Shown here one piece after another: positions 10,557 through 22,372 of a stretch of 64,000 nucleotides of DNA (position 1 is its first letter; every line of letters starts with the position of its first letter). The position numbers were made by a program, and so were the translations under genes. The DNA is from Ascarosepion bandense. Its lineage: Eukaryota; Mollusca; Cephalopoda; Sepiida; Sepiidae. The stretch spans positions 2,247,501 to 2,311,500 of the forward strand of contig JBBBDQ010000332.1 of NCBI GenBank assembly GCA_037127315.1. Direction: 5' to 3'. The notes beneath the pieces were generated by a model. The model worked only from the letters and a program-made list of their open reading frames with translations. It searched no databases and had not been told where the DNA came from.

Positions 10557-10662
10557 TTCCTAAAATACTGATAATTCACTTCTAAGTTGTTAAATATCTT
10601 TCTCTACTTTTTCTTTTCCAAAGTGGGTTTTCCTATCCGTGAAACTGCCATTTTTTCTTTGA

Positions 10663-10668
10663 TGTTTA

Positions 10669-10722
<54 letters not shown>

Positions 10723-11010
10723 GTCATTTTTCATCATATTTCGATTTCTACTATGATCGCACTACCAACCAAGTCTGCGGGAAAACCTAAGGCAGGTCGT
10801 GGTTTGTTGTTATGGACCCATTTCATGTTTTTTCTAACTTCCCCATCATCCCTAGCGTTACATAGACAAAATTTTCTTTAGTGTGTGGGCTGTACTTAAT
10901 TAGACAATTTTTTGTATATCCCTTAAGCTGGGGTTTCCAGGGATTCTTTCAACGTTTTTTTTTATTCCATTTTTTTATCATTCCAAGTGCACCTACTATC
11001 ACTGGCACGA
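10663..11010 (-). mobile_element. RLE-type LINE, 3' end copy with (ATA)n tail
   Basis: A 5'-truncated second copy of the end of the neighbouring LINE. It starts at gtgccagtgatagtaggtgc on the minus strand and runs through the 3' UTR into an (AAT)n tail at 10666-10722. It abuts the tail of the longer copy. Confidence 0.8.
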
Positions 11011-11160
11011 CTATTATTATTATTATGTCATTTTTCATCATATTTAGATTTCTGCATTGGTCTCACTACCAACCAAGTCTGCGGGGAGACCTAAGGCAGG
11101 TAGTGGCGTGTTGTTATGACTCCATTTCATGTTTTTCTATCCTCCCTATCATCCCCAGCA

Positions 11161-13690
11161 TTACATAGATAACGTTTTCCTTAGTGTGTGGGCTGTACTT
11201 AATAATACAATTTTTTGTATATCTCTTAAGCTGGGGTTTCCAGGGATTCTTTCAATGTGTTGTTTTGTTCCATTTTTTATCATTCCAAGTGCACCTACTA
11301 TCACTGGCACAACTCTTGTTTTCAATTTCCACATTTTTTCTATTTCAATTTCCAGGTCTTTATATTTTGACAGTTTTTCAAATTCCTTGATTTGCTATGT
11401 TACAATCCGCTGGACAAGCCATATCAATTAATAGACAAGTTTTCTCCTTCTGGTTTTTAACAATAATGTCTGGCCTGTTTGCTTCAATTTTTCTGTCTGT
11501 GTAGATGGTGTAATCCCATAGAATGGTTACATCTTCTATTTCTGTAACCGGTGCTGGATGATGTTCATACCAGTGTTTGTTTACAGCTTTTCCATAATGT
11601 TTGCACATTGCCCAATGTAAATATTGCCCAACTCTATCGTGGCGATTTTTATATTCGTTTGGGGCAAGCACAGAACAGCCTGAGATTAGGTGGTCTATTG
11701 TTTCTTGGTGTTTATCACAAAACCTGCATTTTGGATCCATATTATTATGCATAATATTTGCCTGGAATTTTCTAGTGAAAAGACTTTGGTCTTGTGCTGC
11801 AAGAATAAAGCCTTCAGTTTCAGACTTTAATCCAGATGCACGTAACCATCGATGAGTATTAACTTTGTCAACATTGGATTTATTGGCACGTTCTGGATAT
11901 TGGCCATGCAGAGGTTTGTCTTGCCAGCGCTGTTTCATCTGTTCAAGAGCTTTATCTTTGGCTTTCATTTTCATATTTTTTGCCGCAAAATTTGGTTCTT
12001 GGCTTCTGTTTTGCTTTTCTACAGAATCTACTAACTGTAAATCTTGTTTGTATTTACTGCCTTCTTTTATTATTGAATATTTTTTCTTTCTTTCTTCATG
12101 TTGCCTTACTGATTGTATCATCCAATCCTTTGTTGTTTCTATGTATGTTAGTAAGCCAATAGTTGTTGTCTTGTATGACAATTCCAGCTGAATAAGACCT
12201 CTTCCACCTTCTTTACGGGGTATGTATAGACGGTCTACATCAGCCTTTGGATGATGCATCTTATGCTTAGAAAGAAGCTTTCTTGCTTTAGCATCCATTC
12301 GCCTGATGTCGTTTAGAGTCCAGTTTAAGATGTTAAAGCTATATTGGACAACTGGGATTGCAAGGCTATTAATGGCCATAACTCTGTTCTGTGAATTTAA
12401 TTCAGTTTTTAATATCATTCGTAGCCTTCTATAGTACTCTTTACGCACTATTTCCTTCATTTTTTTATGGTGAATGTTTTCGCTCTCATTTACACCTAGG
12501 TATTTATAAGCTTCTTCTGGTTTCAATTCTTTTATTGTTACAGCAGGGTCTAAGCTAATTGAGGATGTTTCTTGTATTGATCCACGTAAAACTGTAGCTT
12601 TAGCACATTTATTCAAATTAAATTTCATTCCAATGTCTTCGCTGAAGCATTTTACAGTTTGCAGAAGAACTTCCAGCTCATTATCATTCTTAGCATATAA
12701 CTTTAAGTCATCCATGTAAAATAGATGGCTTATTTTCTTTTGGCCTATTTTATAACCACATTCTGTCTTATTAAGTTGACTGGTTAGTGCTATTAATGAT
12801 ATGCAGAATAGTAAGGGAGATAAAGAATCACCTTGAAATATACCTCTTTTGATGTTTATTTCATCAGGTTCCATTTATATGATTAAGGTAAAGGGTTATA
12901 TTCCATATAGACATTCACTGTTTGATGAAATTGATGATGACGGGCGATATCTTGTATATATTTAAAGTCTTTAAAATCCAGGAATGTGGCACACTATCGA
13001 ATGCCTTTCGAAAATCTCTCCAGGCTGTACTAAGATTTTTCTTTGTACTGTAGCAGTTTTCCAGGATCATTTTGTTAATTAGCAATTGGTCTTTACAATC
13101 ATAACAGCCATGTTTGCACCCTTTTTGTTCAAGCGGTATCATGTCATTTCTTTCTAAGAATAAATATGTCTGTTTTGTTAAAATAGATGTTAATAGTTTA
13201 TATGTTGTCGGAAGACATGTAATTGGTCTGTAGTTTTTCGGGTTGTTTGTGTCACCATTCTTGGGTAGAAGAAATGTAATTCCTTTGGTCATCCATGCAG
13301 GAATTTTAGTGGGATCGTCAACTATTTCTTGAAGTCCTTTGGCTAGTTTTTTATGTGCTGCATTTAAATAGTATAGCCAAAAGTTAGGAATTTTATCTAT
13401 ACCTGGGAATTTCCAATTGTGTGCTTTTTTTAGTGCAAATTTAAAATCATCTTCTGTAATTCCAGTCCATGTCTGTTCTGGTTTATTTTTCATTCGTTGT
13501 ATCTCTTGCACAATCCAATGTACTTCCTTCCTATGTTCTTTAGGGCAAGCCCATATCTTTTCCCAGAACTGTGTGACTTCTTCCATTCTGGGGGGTACTG
13601 TCACTTTAATTCTTTTTTTACCTATTTCCCTGTAAAATTTCTTTGTATCAGTTTGAAAAATCTTGTTTTGTCTGTAAAATCTTGCTCTTT
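11161..13690 (-). pseudogene. Reverse transcriptase with C-terminal zinc finger and restriction-like endonuclease
   Basis: The minus-strand reading starts upstream of the first Met with FYRQNKIFQTDTKKFYREIG. It then shows the fingers region (GITFLLPKNGDTNNPKNYRP), RDFRKAFDSVPHSWI (first catalytic Asp), FQGDSLSPLLFCISL, and SHLFYMDDLKLYAK with the catalytic MDD near 12705-12715. The C-terminal part has a CCHC finger (CRFC..H..C), then RPDIIVKNQKEKTCLLID, a PD-x14-D nuclease motif, and a KYKDLEIEI block. Frame breaks lie near 12890 and 11390; the middle 498 codons are intact. The enzyme would nick target DNA and prime reverse transcription. With only about two breaks, this is one of the least decayed elements here. 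Confidence 0.85.
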
Positions 13691-13720
13691 CTCATAGCGT
13701 CTTATTCTTTGTGTAAAATC

Positions 13721-13757
<37 letters not shown>
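13721..13757. repeat. (ATT)n microsatellite
   Basis: ATT run at the 5' side of the RLE LINE. It may be the 3' tail of an earlier copy of the same family, as (ATT)n also terminates the others. Confidence 0.85.
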
Positions 13758-13904
13758 CTAAAAGTGGCAAATACAGACTGTGTCTTTAAAGAATTTTTAA
13801 TCTATCTTGATATTGGTTAGCGACTTTATATTTTTTTGATATATCAATTTATTGATGCAACCGAAAATATGAAACGGGAAGTTATGGAAAGTAATGATCG
13901 CCCA

Positions 13905-14118
13905 AGTCCTGAAAACAATGAGAACTTTTAGATGGAATTAAAGATGTCAACATCAAACAAGCTCATCTCTCACAAGGAAGTAAATGCTGGAAATTCTCCA
14001 CTCAGGAGAGCAGGAAACAAGTGGGAACTAAAATGTGGTTCTACAGAAGGATATTGAGAATTTCATGAATGGTGCAAGAAAGCAATGAGAGAATCTTAGA
14101 GAAAATTTTATCAGAAAG
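13905..14118 (+). pseudogene. RTE-type LINE fragment
   Basis: Contains aaatgtggttctacagaagg (encoding MWFYRR) followed by a decayed IS-W motif, the RTE C-terminal signature, preceded by a WKFSTQE-like stretch. The frame is broken. Confidence 0.7.
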
Positions 14119-14119
14119 C

Positions 14120-14495
14120 TCTTTTCCAATCTTCTCACTTTGTCTTTTTTTTTCAATTGGAGTAGATAGATCTATCTATTGCCCGGTTCACACTCCACCC
14201 ACATCTATTGAACAGGTTAAGAAGCTCATCCCTTGTTCCCTGTTTAGGATGTGGTTTCCGGCTTTCTCTTTTCCAATCTTCTCACTTTGTCTTTTTTTTT
14301 CAATTGGAGTAGATAGATCTAACTATCGCCCAGTTCACACTCCACCCACGTCTATTGAACAGGTTAAGAGGCTCATCCCTTGTTCCCTGTTTAGGATGTG
14401 GTTTCCTGCTTTCTCTTTTCCAATCTTTTCACTATTACGTAGCCCCCTGCACATCAGTGGTGTTACCGCTTTGCTTGGGGTGATACGATTAAAAA
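14120..14495 (+). mobile_element. VNTR element, two units plus LINE-type tail
   Basis: Two ~147 bp units (caattggagtagatagatct near 14154 and 14301) are followed by the 3' tail gtagccccctgcacatcagt ... gggtgatacgattaaaaa. The tail matches that of the APE-type LINE. The 149-codon open frame across it is a by-product of the repeat. Confidence 0.85.
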
Positions 14496-14516
14496 AAAAA
14501 AAAGAACAGCTCTGCT

Positions 14517-14757
14517 AAAATTTATGAGAGATATAATGAGGAAGGAGACCTAAGAAAATTTAACACACACAGGGTAGATATATCGAGGCTAGGAGAGATA
14601 GAGGATAAGCTAGTCACCTGGTAGAAGAGCTTGTGTCAAACATAGGGCGAGACACTTGGCTAAAGGTAGAAACTCTGATATGAACCGCGATAAAGACGAA
14701 AGTATGAACAGATATTATCGCCCACGTCTTGAAGGACGGGGCACATAGAAGAAGAAT
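14517..14757 (+). pseudogene. RTE-type LINE, 3' end fragment
   Basis: Decodes to RDIMRKET-like and LTHTG-like residues and ends acggggcacatagaagaagaa, the usual RTE 3' end with a GAA-rich tail. Confidence 0.7.
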
Positions 14758-15431
14758 ATTGATTAATCTCTTCAAACGATGAAATCAACATAAATTTTAA
14801 GAAAACCTCGTAATTCCAGCTAAAAAACAGAAAATAAGGAATTAACATTTATACAAGATTGACTTATCCTTAATGATGTGAATCCCCTTTATCAGTCTGC
14901 TTTCATGTTTAATCTTTAAGAATATGGACCCTTTTAAAGAAGCACTGGAAATTTTTTTTCTTAAGGATCTCGGCTTCGTTCCATTAACAAAATGGGACAT
15001 AGGTAGACTTTTTTAACAGCGGATTTGGATAACAATTTTTTTTTATTTGTTTATCAGTTAGTACATCGTCGTTCGGGCTTAGCATCTGTTTTAACTGTCA
15101 GAACGCATACAAAGCAAAAATGAAAAAGAGAGACAAAAAGGTTTTTTTAAATCAAAGAAAAAGTTTGCGAAGGTGTTAAATAAACAAAGGTGTGATGAAG
15201 AAATTGTTGTCTTAATGACGCAAAAATGAAAACAACACTGGCATCTCATTTTCACAGATATATTTACTGAAATAACAAACAAATATCTCGAAATACTAAA
15301 GAGTAAATTAATTTAATAAAATTGCCATTGGTTTCAGGAAAACTTCGGAACCTCTTGCATCTCTTCTGAACAGTCTCCTTGTTGTTGAATACATAATCCT
15401 TGCCTTCTTCTTTGGTGTTAAAAGGAGTTTT
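14758..15431. other. No recognisable gene
   Basis: AT-rich sequence without a convincing frame or a match to other repeats in the window. Confidence 0.6.
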
Positions 15432-15490
15432 GTTGGTTTCGAGATATGATCGCCCAAGCGTGTTTCACGTATGGCACTTAACTGACTGAA
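15432..15490 (+). mobile_element. tRNA SINE, 3' end fragment
   Basis: tcgagatatgatcgcccaag followed by cgtgtttcacgtatggcac and ttaactgactga, the 3' end of the common SINE. Confidence 0.8.
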
Positions 15491-15689
15491 TGACCATAAG
15501 ATGCATTCAGCTCTTTCCTAATCTTTTGCATTCTCCTATGATTGAACTTCCAAACTTGTTGAAATGTTCGTATTAGAGTTTCCGGCGTGAATGCCAAGCA
15601 GTACAGTATGCAGTTTACACAGTCCTGGTTGAATTAACTACTGGAGTAAATAGTGCTATTTTACTCATAAACGGTCTTCAACGGACCCT

Positions 15690-16325
15690 TCTTCTTCTGC
15701 TTCTTCTTCTATGTGCTGTGTCCTATCAGGGCGTAGGCGATCATGGCTTTCCACGTCTCCCTATCCCTGGTAGCTCTTAGCACGCCTTCTCCTATTACAC
15801 CACGCAACCCTCGTTCCCTCATCCACCTGATTAGATCCTTCAAATATGTTATCCGCTGCTCTCCCTTGACTTTTTTCCCCTGTATCTGGCCTGTTAGTAT
15901 CATGTTCACCCAGCCCTCCTTCCTCATTGCATCTTCCGGGAACTTTAGCGGTCTCTTCCTAATGCTCAGTATTAATTTGCTTTTCGCTTACATCATTTCC
16001 AAAACCTCATCATTGCTCACATGCTCGATCCATGATATTGCAGCATCCTTCTGTAGAACCACATTTCAGTTGCTTCGGTTTTTCCTTCTTTGATTATATT
16101 GTCCAGCATTCACTGCCATATTGAAGAACTAACAAGTTCAAGTACTCTCTTTTTTGTTTCGAGCGAAATTGTCCCGTTTCTTAATACTTTACCCAACTTC
16201 TGGAATGCTTCCTTCACCACGCCGATTTGCCTTCGGATCTCTGTACTTTCCGTCTTCTGTTATAACACTTCCCAGGTATTTAAATTTTAAATTTTTGTAC
16301 CTGCTTGATATTAAAACTATGAAAT
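15690..16325 (-). pseudogene. RTE-type LINE, C-terminal fragment
   Basis: On the minus strand it decodes, with shifts, to VKKFKNLNTWEV-like, RRQIGVVKEAFQKL-like, EMWFYRRMLQYHGS-like and MILTGQIQGKKVKGEQR-like segments, then RATRDRETWKAMIAYAL near the 3' end. It terminates in an agaagaagcagaagaagaag tail. No catalytic domain remains. Confidence 0.85.
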
Positions 16326-16348
16326 GGCGACAATTTACTGATCACACA

Positions 16349-16352
16349 CTAG

Positions 16353-16401
<49 letters not shown>
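16349..16401. repeat. (GATA)n microsatellite
   Basis: About thirteen GATA units. Confidence 0.95.
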
Positions 16402-17500
16402 CTACTGGTCCTGGGTATGACAGTAAACTGCATCCAGCAGCAAGGCCTCTGATTGGGAGGTCGTGAGGAGCATGGAACCACCTCTTAATTGCTGTAGTTC
16501 TCAGGTCCACCCTGACTCGGAGTGTCACCACCCGTTAGGGTCCCAGCTAATAGCAAATAATTAACCCCCCAAACTGGGGTCAAAACACTATGAAAGTATG
16601 AAAATATACTTTTATAGAAATATATACCTAAAAATAGACTTTTAAAGAAAAATACACATTTTTGAAAGAAAAGAAAATTATTACCAGCAATACATTTTTA
16701 ATACAAAGCTAGAAGGCGTCTTCAGTTTTCTAAAATAAAAAATAAAAACAAAAAATAAAAAAAATCATCAAAATCTGACTAAATTAACCTTTATAATCAA
16801 ACATTTAAAAAACTGTACCTTAAAACCCCCACCTTTTTGGCATTAAGTAACCCACAGAGGTTGATATGTCGTTAAATAAAACTCAACCTCAAACTTAATA
16901 TATCTACGAAACCCTGTTAAAAGACAGAAAAGCTTGTTGATAAACAAGAGTAGACAAAGAAAAGACAGACCTGATTTAACTGAGAAAGATATGATATCTT
17001 TTGCCGGCCTTCCCAAATCTTCCCTATCTGAGCGATATTCCAAATGGTCAATTGAGTGATAAACAGATTGAAAGATAGTCTGATCCTGGGTCCTAGAATC
17101 AGTCCCTCCTTCTCTTTGATCCTTTAGCAAGTCAGCTAAATGTTTCGACAGCCAGTCACGTGGTAGAACAAAGAAGCGCTGTCGAACTTTCCCGAAACGG
17201 GATAAACATTGCTAAAAGCACAACTTGTAAACACCATCCTTATTTTAAACAAGACAACGAAACATGAAGCAATGTTAACAAGGGTGGCTTTTGAGAGACA
17301 TGTTTTAGAAATATGGTTTTATACTACTCGCAACTCGTTCAATTGACATTCATAGATATATACGTTTGGGGGTGGATTTGACAGTTCAGGTTAAAAATAT
17401 GTAAGCAAATATGAAATTAAAATTAAGTGTAACTGATATAAAAAAGATGCTATTGAAAAGAAACAAGCTGATATGTTGGACATTGATATAAAATAAAATA
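16402..17500. other. No recognisable gene
   Basis: Low-copy sequence. A small hairpin occurs near 16856-16890 (gaggttga / tcaacctc). No frame over about 95 codons and none with a known motif. Confidence 0.6.
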
Positions 17501-17502
17501 GA

Positions 17503-18081
17503 AAAGAAGAAGAAGAAGAAGAAGAAGAAGAAGAAGAAGAAGAAGAAGAAGAAGAAGAGGAACAAGAAGAAGAAGAAGAAGAAGAAGAAGAGAAGAAGAA
17601 GAAGAAGAAGAAAAGAAGAAGAAGAAGAAGAAGAAGAAGAAGAAGAAGAAGAAGAAGAAGAAGAAGAAGAAGAAGAAGAAGAAGAAGAAGAAGAAGAAGA
17701 AGAAGAAGAAGAAGAAGAAGAAGAAGAAGAAGAAGAAGAAGAAGAAGGAAGAAGAAGAAGAAGAAGAAGAAGGAAGAAGAAGAAGAAGAGGAACAAGAAG
17801 AAGAAGGAAGAAGAAGAAGAAGAAGAAGAAGAGAAGGAAGAAGAAGAAGAAGAAGAAGAAGAAGAAGAAGAAGAAGAAGAAGAAGAAGAAGAAGAAGAAG
17901 AAGAAGAAGAAGAAGAAGAAGAAGAAGAAGAAGAAGAAGAAGAAGAAGAAGAAGAAGAAGAAGAAGAAGAAGAAGAAGAAGAAGAAGAAGAAGAAGAAGA
18001 AGAAGAAGAAGAAGAAGAAGAAGAAGAAGGAAGAAGGAAGAAGAAGAAGGAAGAAGAAGAAGAAGAAGAAGAAGAAGAAGA
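17503..18081. repeat. Long (GAA)n array
   Basis: About 580 bp of nearly pure GAA/AAG with scattered GGA and GAAA interruptions. All purines are on the plus strand. Polyserine and polyleucine frames on the minus strand are artefacts of it. Confidence 0.97.
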
Positions 18082-20070
18082 AATCTTATAAGGCAAGAAA
18101 GAAGCGTATAAATAATGAAAACTATGAATGAAAATAGAAAGCAAGAAAATGATAGAATAAAGATATAGATAAGAAAAAAAGAGAAGGTTGAATGAATGAT
18201 TAAAAAAGCGGTTGAAGATTGAGTGACAAATAAAAGCATGTGAAATGGAGAAGAGCATAAAAAGAAAAGAAGAAGAAAGTTTATAAAGAAAGAAGCGCCT
18301 GAATAATATAAATTATGAATGAAAAAAGAAAAGAAAAAAGAGATGAAATAAAGATAGCGTATAGAAAAGAAAAAATAAAGAAAGAGAGAAAGTTGAATGA
18401 ATGATTAATAAGCGGAAGAAAAAGGAGCGACAAAGAAATCGTATAAATTGAGGAATGAACAGAAGAAGAAAAGAAGAAGAAGAAGAAAAAAAAGAAAAAG
18501 AAGAAAAGAGCGAAATACAAAAAAGATGATAAAAAGGATGATGTAAAACGATTGAGGAAGAAGAACGAGAAAAAATAAAAGATGATGAAAAAGATAACGA
18601 AGAGGTAATTGCAAAACAATGAAAAAGGAGAAAGTCACATGATAACAATGAAAGAGTACTGAAGAGAAAGAACCTGCAAAATGAAGGAGGAAAATTTGAA
18701 AAATGAAAATGAAGAAGTAATTCCATGAAGAAAAAATGGATGTGCAAAATCGGGACAGTTCATCAAAACCTGAAATAAATGTGAAAAAAGCAAAAAGAAA
18801 GAAAGAAAGAAACGAAACGAAACAAAATGAAAGAAACAAAATGAAAAAGAAAAAGATGAAAGGCGAAAAAGAAAGGAAGAAAGAAAGAAGGAAAGAAAAA
18901 AGAGAGAAACAAAAGAAAAAAGAAAGTAAAAAGAAAAATAAATGAAAAAAACAAAAAACAAAGAAAGCAAAAGAAAGAAACAAAAAAGAAGGAAACAAAA
19001 AAGAGAGAAACAAAAATGAAAGAAAGAAAAAAGAAGGAAACAAAAAAGAGATAAAACAAAAATGAAAGAAACAAAAAAGAAAGAAAGTAAAAAGAAAGAA
19101 ACAAAAAAGAAGGAAACAAAAACGAGAGAAACAAAAATGAAAGAAACAAAAAAGAAGGAAAGTAAAAAGAAAGAAACAAAAAGAAGGAAACAAAAACGAG
19201 AGAAACAAAAATGAAAGAAACAAAGAAAAAGTGAAAAGAAAGAAAAATAAAAGAATGAATGAGAAGAGACAATTGAAAAATGAATATACGACATTGCTTA
19301 GTAATTTGATCAATGACCAAAATGAAGGGGAAAAAGATGAAAAATGAAAACGAAGAAGTACTTGCGTGAAAAATAAAATGAATAAGCAAAATCGGAACAG
19401 TTCATCAAAACCTAAAATAAAAGTGAAAAAAAGAAACAAACACAAAAAAGAAAAGAAGAAATAAAGAAAGAAACGAAAAAGAAACAAAAATAAAAGAAAG
19501 AAGCAAAAAAGAAACAATCAATCAAAAGAAAGAAAGAAGAAAGAAAGAAATTGAAGCACGAAAGAAACATTGAAGAAAGATAAAAAGAAGAAAGAAAAAT
19601 GAAAGAAGGAAAGGAATAAATAATTGAGAAATGAATATACGACTCTGTTAAGTAACTGTTCAATGACTAAAATGAAGGGAAAAGGTTGAAAAATGAGAAC
19701 GAAGAAGTATTTGCACGAAACAGTTCAAGAAAATCTAAAATAGAAATGAAAAAAAAAGATAAAGAAAGAAGAAAGGAAGAACGAAAGAAAAAGAAGAAAC
19801 AAACACAAAAGAAAGGAACAAAAAATGAAAGCAGAAACAAAAAAGAAAGAACAATCTAAAAGAAAGAAAAAGAAATAAAGAAAAATGAAAGACAAAAACA
19901 AAAAACAAAAAAGAAAGAAAAAGAAAGAAAAGTGAAAGAAAGAACGAAAGGACAAAGAATTAAATAAAAAACGAACATACGAAAATGCTGCGTAATTTCT
20001 TCAATGCCCAAATTGGGTCATCACATTCAAGATCTTCCCCAGTTCCTTTAACCGACCCAGAAAGAGAGAG
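18082..20070. repeat. Purine-only tract with ~350 bp higher-order repeats
   Basis: About 2 kb that is almost entirely A and G on the plus strand, built of AAAGAAAG and GAAACAAAAA motifs. A longer period is visible: the block with atgaatatacgac near 19281 recurs near 19634 and, decayed, near 19972. The block aaatcggaacagttcatcaa at 19390 recurs at 18747 and partly near 19720. Long minus-strand frames rich in F/S/L come from this composition. Confidence 0.9.
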
Positions 20071-20076
20071 AGAAAA

Positions 20077-20295
20077 AAAAACTGTTTTTTGCACAAGCGT
20101 GGGAGAAGTCAGGAAACAAGGTCCTCACCAATTCCACCTCTACACTTTTCCCCACCAAACATAAGGACTGTTTCAAATGAATGTTCTCCGAAGGACAAAG
20201 TTACATTTGACGATGTGCTTTGTAAATTAAGACCTTCTGCCGTGTCAAAGAATCGTTGTCTTATCATCCAAGATCATCTGCTTTCAACTCATTAA
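20077..20295 (+). other. Short open segment, identity unknown
   Basis: A 68-codon frame (20089-20295) of balanced composition (KDKVTFDDVLCKLRPSAVSK) sits just after the purine tract. There is no other copy here and no motif I recognise. It could be a relic of an exon or of an unrecognised element, or chance. Confidence 0.25.
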
Positions 20296-20352
20296 ATTCT
20301 AAGTTGTTTGGGATGCTACACTAGTAGAGAACCATCAATAAACAAAGAAGAA

Positions 20353-20369
20353 TGTATATATATATATAT

Positions 20370-20411
<42 letters not shown>
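20353..20411. repeat. (TA)n/(CA)n microsatellite
   Basis: TA, CA, TA runs in succession. Confidence 0.9.
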
Positions 20412-20602
20412 GTGTGTGGGGGGAAGGAGTGATGGATGGAGAGAAAGAGAAGAAGGCAACAGGAACACATACTAAAGTCGTATGTACATATACACATTAA
20501 TACGATATTAACTCAAAATTCTTATAATCCAAAATATACATCGATCCTGATGATCAGTGATTGATAAGCCATAATAAACGGATCTATTAGGAAATAGATA
20601 CC

Positions 20603-20823
20603 AGTTGAACTCTTTGCATTCACTTACGCACAAATACCCTTTGGAAAGGTATCTATCCGTTTCTTCCCTCTAGTTATGGGTTAAATAGCAGGACAGATAG
20701 GGTTCTACAGCCTTGGCTGGCAACCAGTCTACCACAGAAAGCAATGGCAACCTATTGCGGGATAATCTTCTGCCCAGTTAATCATGTCTCGTGTATCACG
20801 TATGACACTCAACTGACTGATTA
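20603..20823 (+). mobile_element. tRNA SINE, 5'-truncated
   Basis: Starts after the B box (ccagttgaactctttgcattc), keeps the body with ggctggcaaccagtctacc and aatggcaacctattgcggg, and ends cgtatgacactcaactgactg. Confidence 0.85.
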
Positions 20824-20924
20824 GGTAAAGCTGTGATCCCGTAAGTCAGTAAACTGACAATCACTATGCAATATAAACTTGTAAATCCAAACAGTTCCTT
20901 TCTTTTCCAGTTTGTTCGTATCCC

Positions 20925-21008
20925 CTTCTTTCTTTCTTTTTTATTTCTTTCTTTCTTTCTTTCTTTCTTTCTGTTTCAGCCTGTTTATATATATATACAT
21001 ATATATAC

Positions 21009-21056
<48 letters not shown>
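20925..21056. repeat. (CTTT)n, (TA)n and (GT)n microsatellites
   Basis: Successive simple repeats in an AT-rich setting. Confidence 0.9.
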
Positions 21057-21058
<2 letters not shown>

Positions 21059-21208
21059 AGTGTATGTATATAATTATAAATATCAATATATATATATGAA
21101 ATTTGTCACATATATTATATTATTTATATATTATATATGCATGGTACTTATTTGAAAGCGCTCAATATCAGTGATAGAGCAAACATATTCATATAGATAG
21201 GTGTGAGT

Positions 21209-22203
21209 TTGTAACCCTGGGTTTCACGCTCTTGCGATCGTCAGACAAACTGATTAATTTTTTAAAAATTTGGCTATATGTTGGGCGGCGTATATTCGTG
21301 TATTTTGTGAAAGTGGGAGGAAAATTTGTCGACATGACAGACTCAGACATATATACACATTTGTACACCCACTGACGTGCGCAAAAACACAGACACACAC
21401 ACGCGCTCGCGCGTCCGCCTACCTGGACTCACACAAACATATATGCGGATATATATGTTATTATCATTACACTACTGTTACTAATCAATAATATATATGT
21501 TATTATCATTACACCACCATTACTATTCACTACTAACTACCGCTTTACAATAACTATTTACTACCACAATTGTTGTTTTTATCAAATATTACTATCACCG
21601 TTTTAGTTCGCAATCATCATTAACGTAAATTACTCCTCTCTACCGTAGTATAATTAATACTACCACGCATAAATACTAACAAACATTACAAATTAGAATT
21701 TCTACCATTTAAATATGCACAACCAAAAAAAAAAAACAAGCTAATAGCCGACTTTAAAATAAAAAATAACATTACACCTTAACTAAAATAATAACAATTT
21801 TTACCTATCATAGTTTCACACAGACCCCATCATACGTACATATGTACGTACGAAAAATCGACAACTGTCCGCGCGTTGACATCGCTACACTATCCGAATA
21901 CACGAACCAAATGCGTATGTATGTGCGCAACGGCACACATATACATATATATGCCGAGCCCTGCACGATTCGCGTTAATGTTTGTGTGAGCCGCGGTGGG
22001 CGGACGCGTATGTGTGTGTGAGTCTTTGCGCCCGTCAATAGGTGTACAAATGTGTATATATGTCTGCGTCTGTCAAGTCGACAAATTTTCCTCCCACTTC
22101 CACAAAAATGCACGAATATACGCAGCCCTACATATAGCCAATTTTTTTAAAAATTAATAAGTTTGTCTGACGATCGCAAGAGCGTGAAACCCAGGTTTAC
22201 AAT
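21209..22203. mobile_element. ~1 kb element with ~230 bp terminal inverted repeats
   Basis: The left arm starts TTGTAACCCTGGGTTTCACG; the right arm read inward starts TTGTAAACCTGGGTTTCACG. Both continue through cttgcgatcgtcagacaaac, a T-rich spacer, gtgggaggaaaatttgtcga and a CA-rich stretch, for about 230 bp in total. The ~500 bp centre is AT-rich with TTATCATTACAC repeats and no gene. Very long TIRs with a non-coding centre suggest a non-autonomous foldback-like DNA element. No clear target duplication was seen. Confidence 0.7.
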
Positions 22204-22206
22204 CTG

Positions 22207-22272
<66 letters not shown>
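22207..22272. repeat. (CA)n(TA)n microsatellite
   Basis: Lies exactly between the long-TIR element and the Tc1-type terminus. Confidence 0.95.
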
Positions 22273-22372
22273 CGTACTGTGCAAAGGTATTAAGACAAAA
22301 ACTACTTTATCTTTTATAAGGCATCAAAAGAGTTTAAAATCACCCGTGTCCTAACACTTTTGCACATTACCG
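22273..22372. mobile_element. Tc1/mariner-type miniature element
   Basis: The left end cgtactgtgcaaaggtatta and the right end taacacttttgcacattacc are inverted versions of a Tc1-like terminus. About 100 bp lies between them, with no coding capacity. Confidence 0.7.

Larger units (their letters stand above)
11010..13757 (-). mobile_element. LINE with restriction-like endonuclease (R4/NeSL/Dong-like), nearly complete 3' half
   Basis: About 2.7 kb on the minus strand. It runs from an (AAT)n-bounded 5' end near 13757, through the coding region (next entry), a ~110 bp 3' UTR and an (ATA)n tail at 11015-11027. Simple-repeat tails and an RLE domain at the C-terminus fit the R2/R4/NeSL assemblage, not APE-type LINEs. 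The 5' end is missing. Confidence 0.85.

Noticed and set aside
17386..18258. Minus-strand frames of 280-290 codons rich in serine or leucine
   Set aside because: Direct translation of the GAA array and its flanks; both overlapping frames are open for the same compositional reason.
18405..19517. A 370-codon minus-strand frame rich in F, S and L
   Set aside because: Pyrimidine-only codons lack most stops. The frame spans higher-order repeats with no protein motif.
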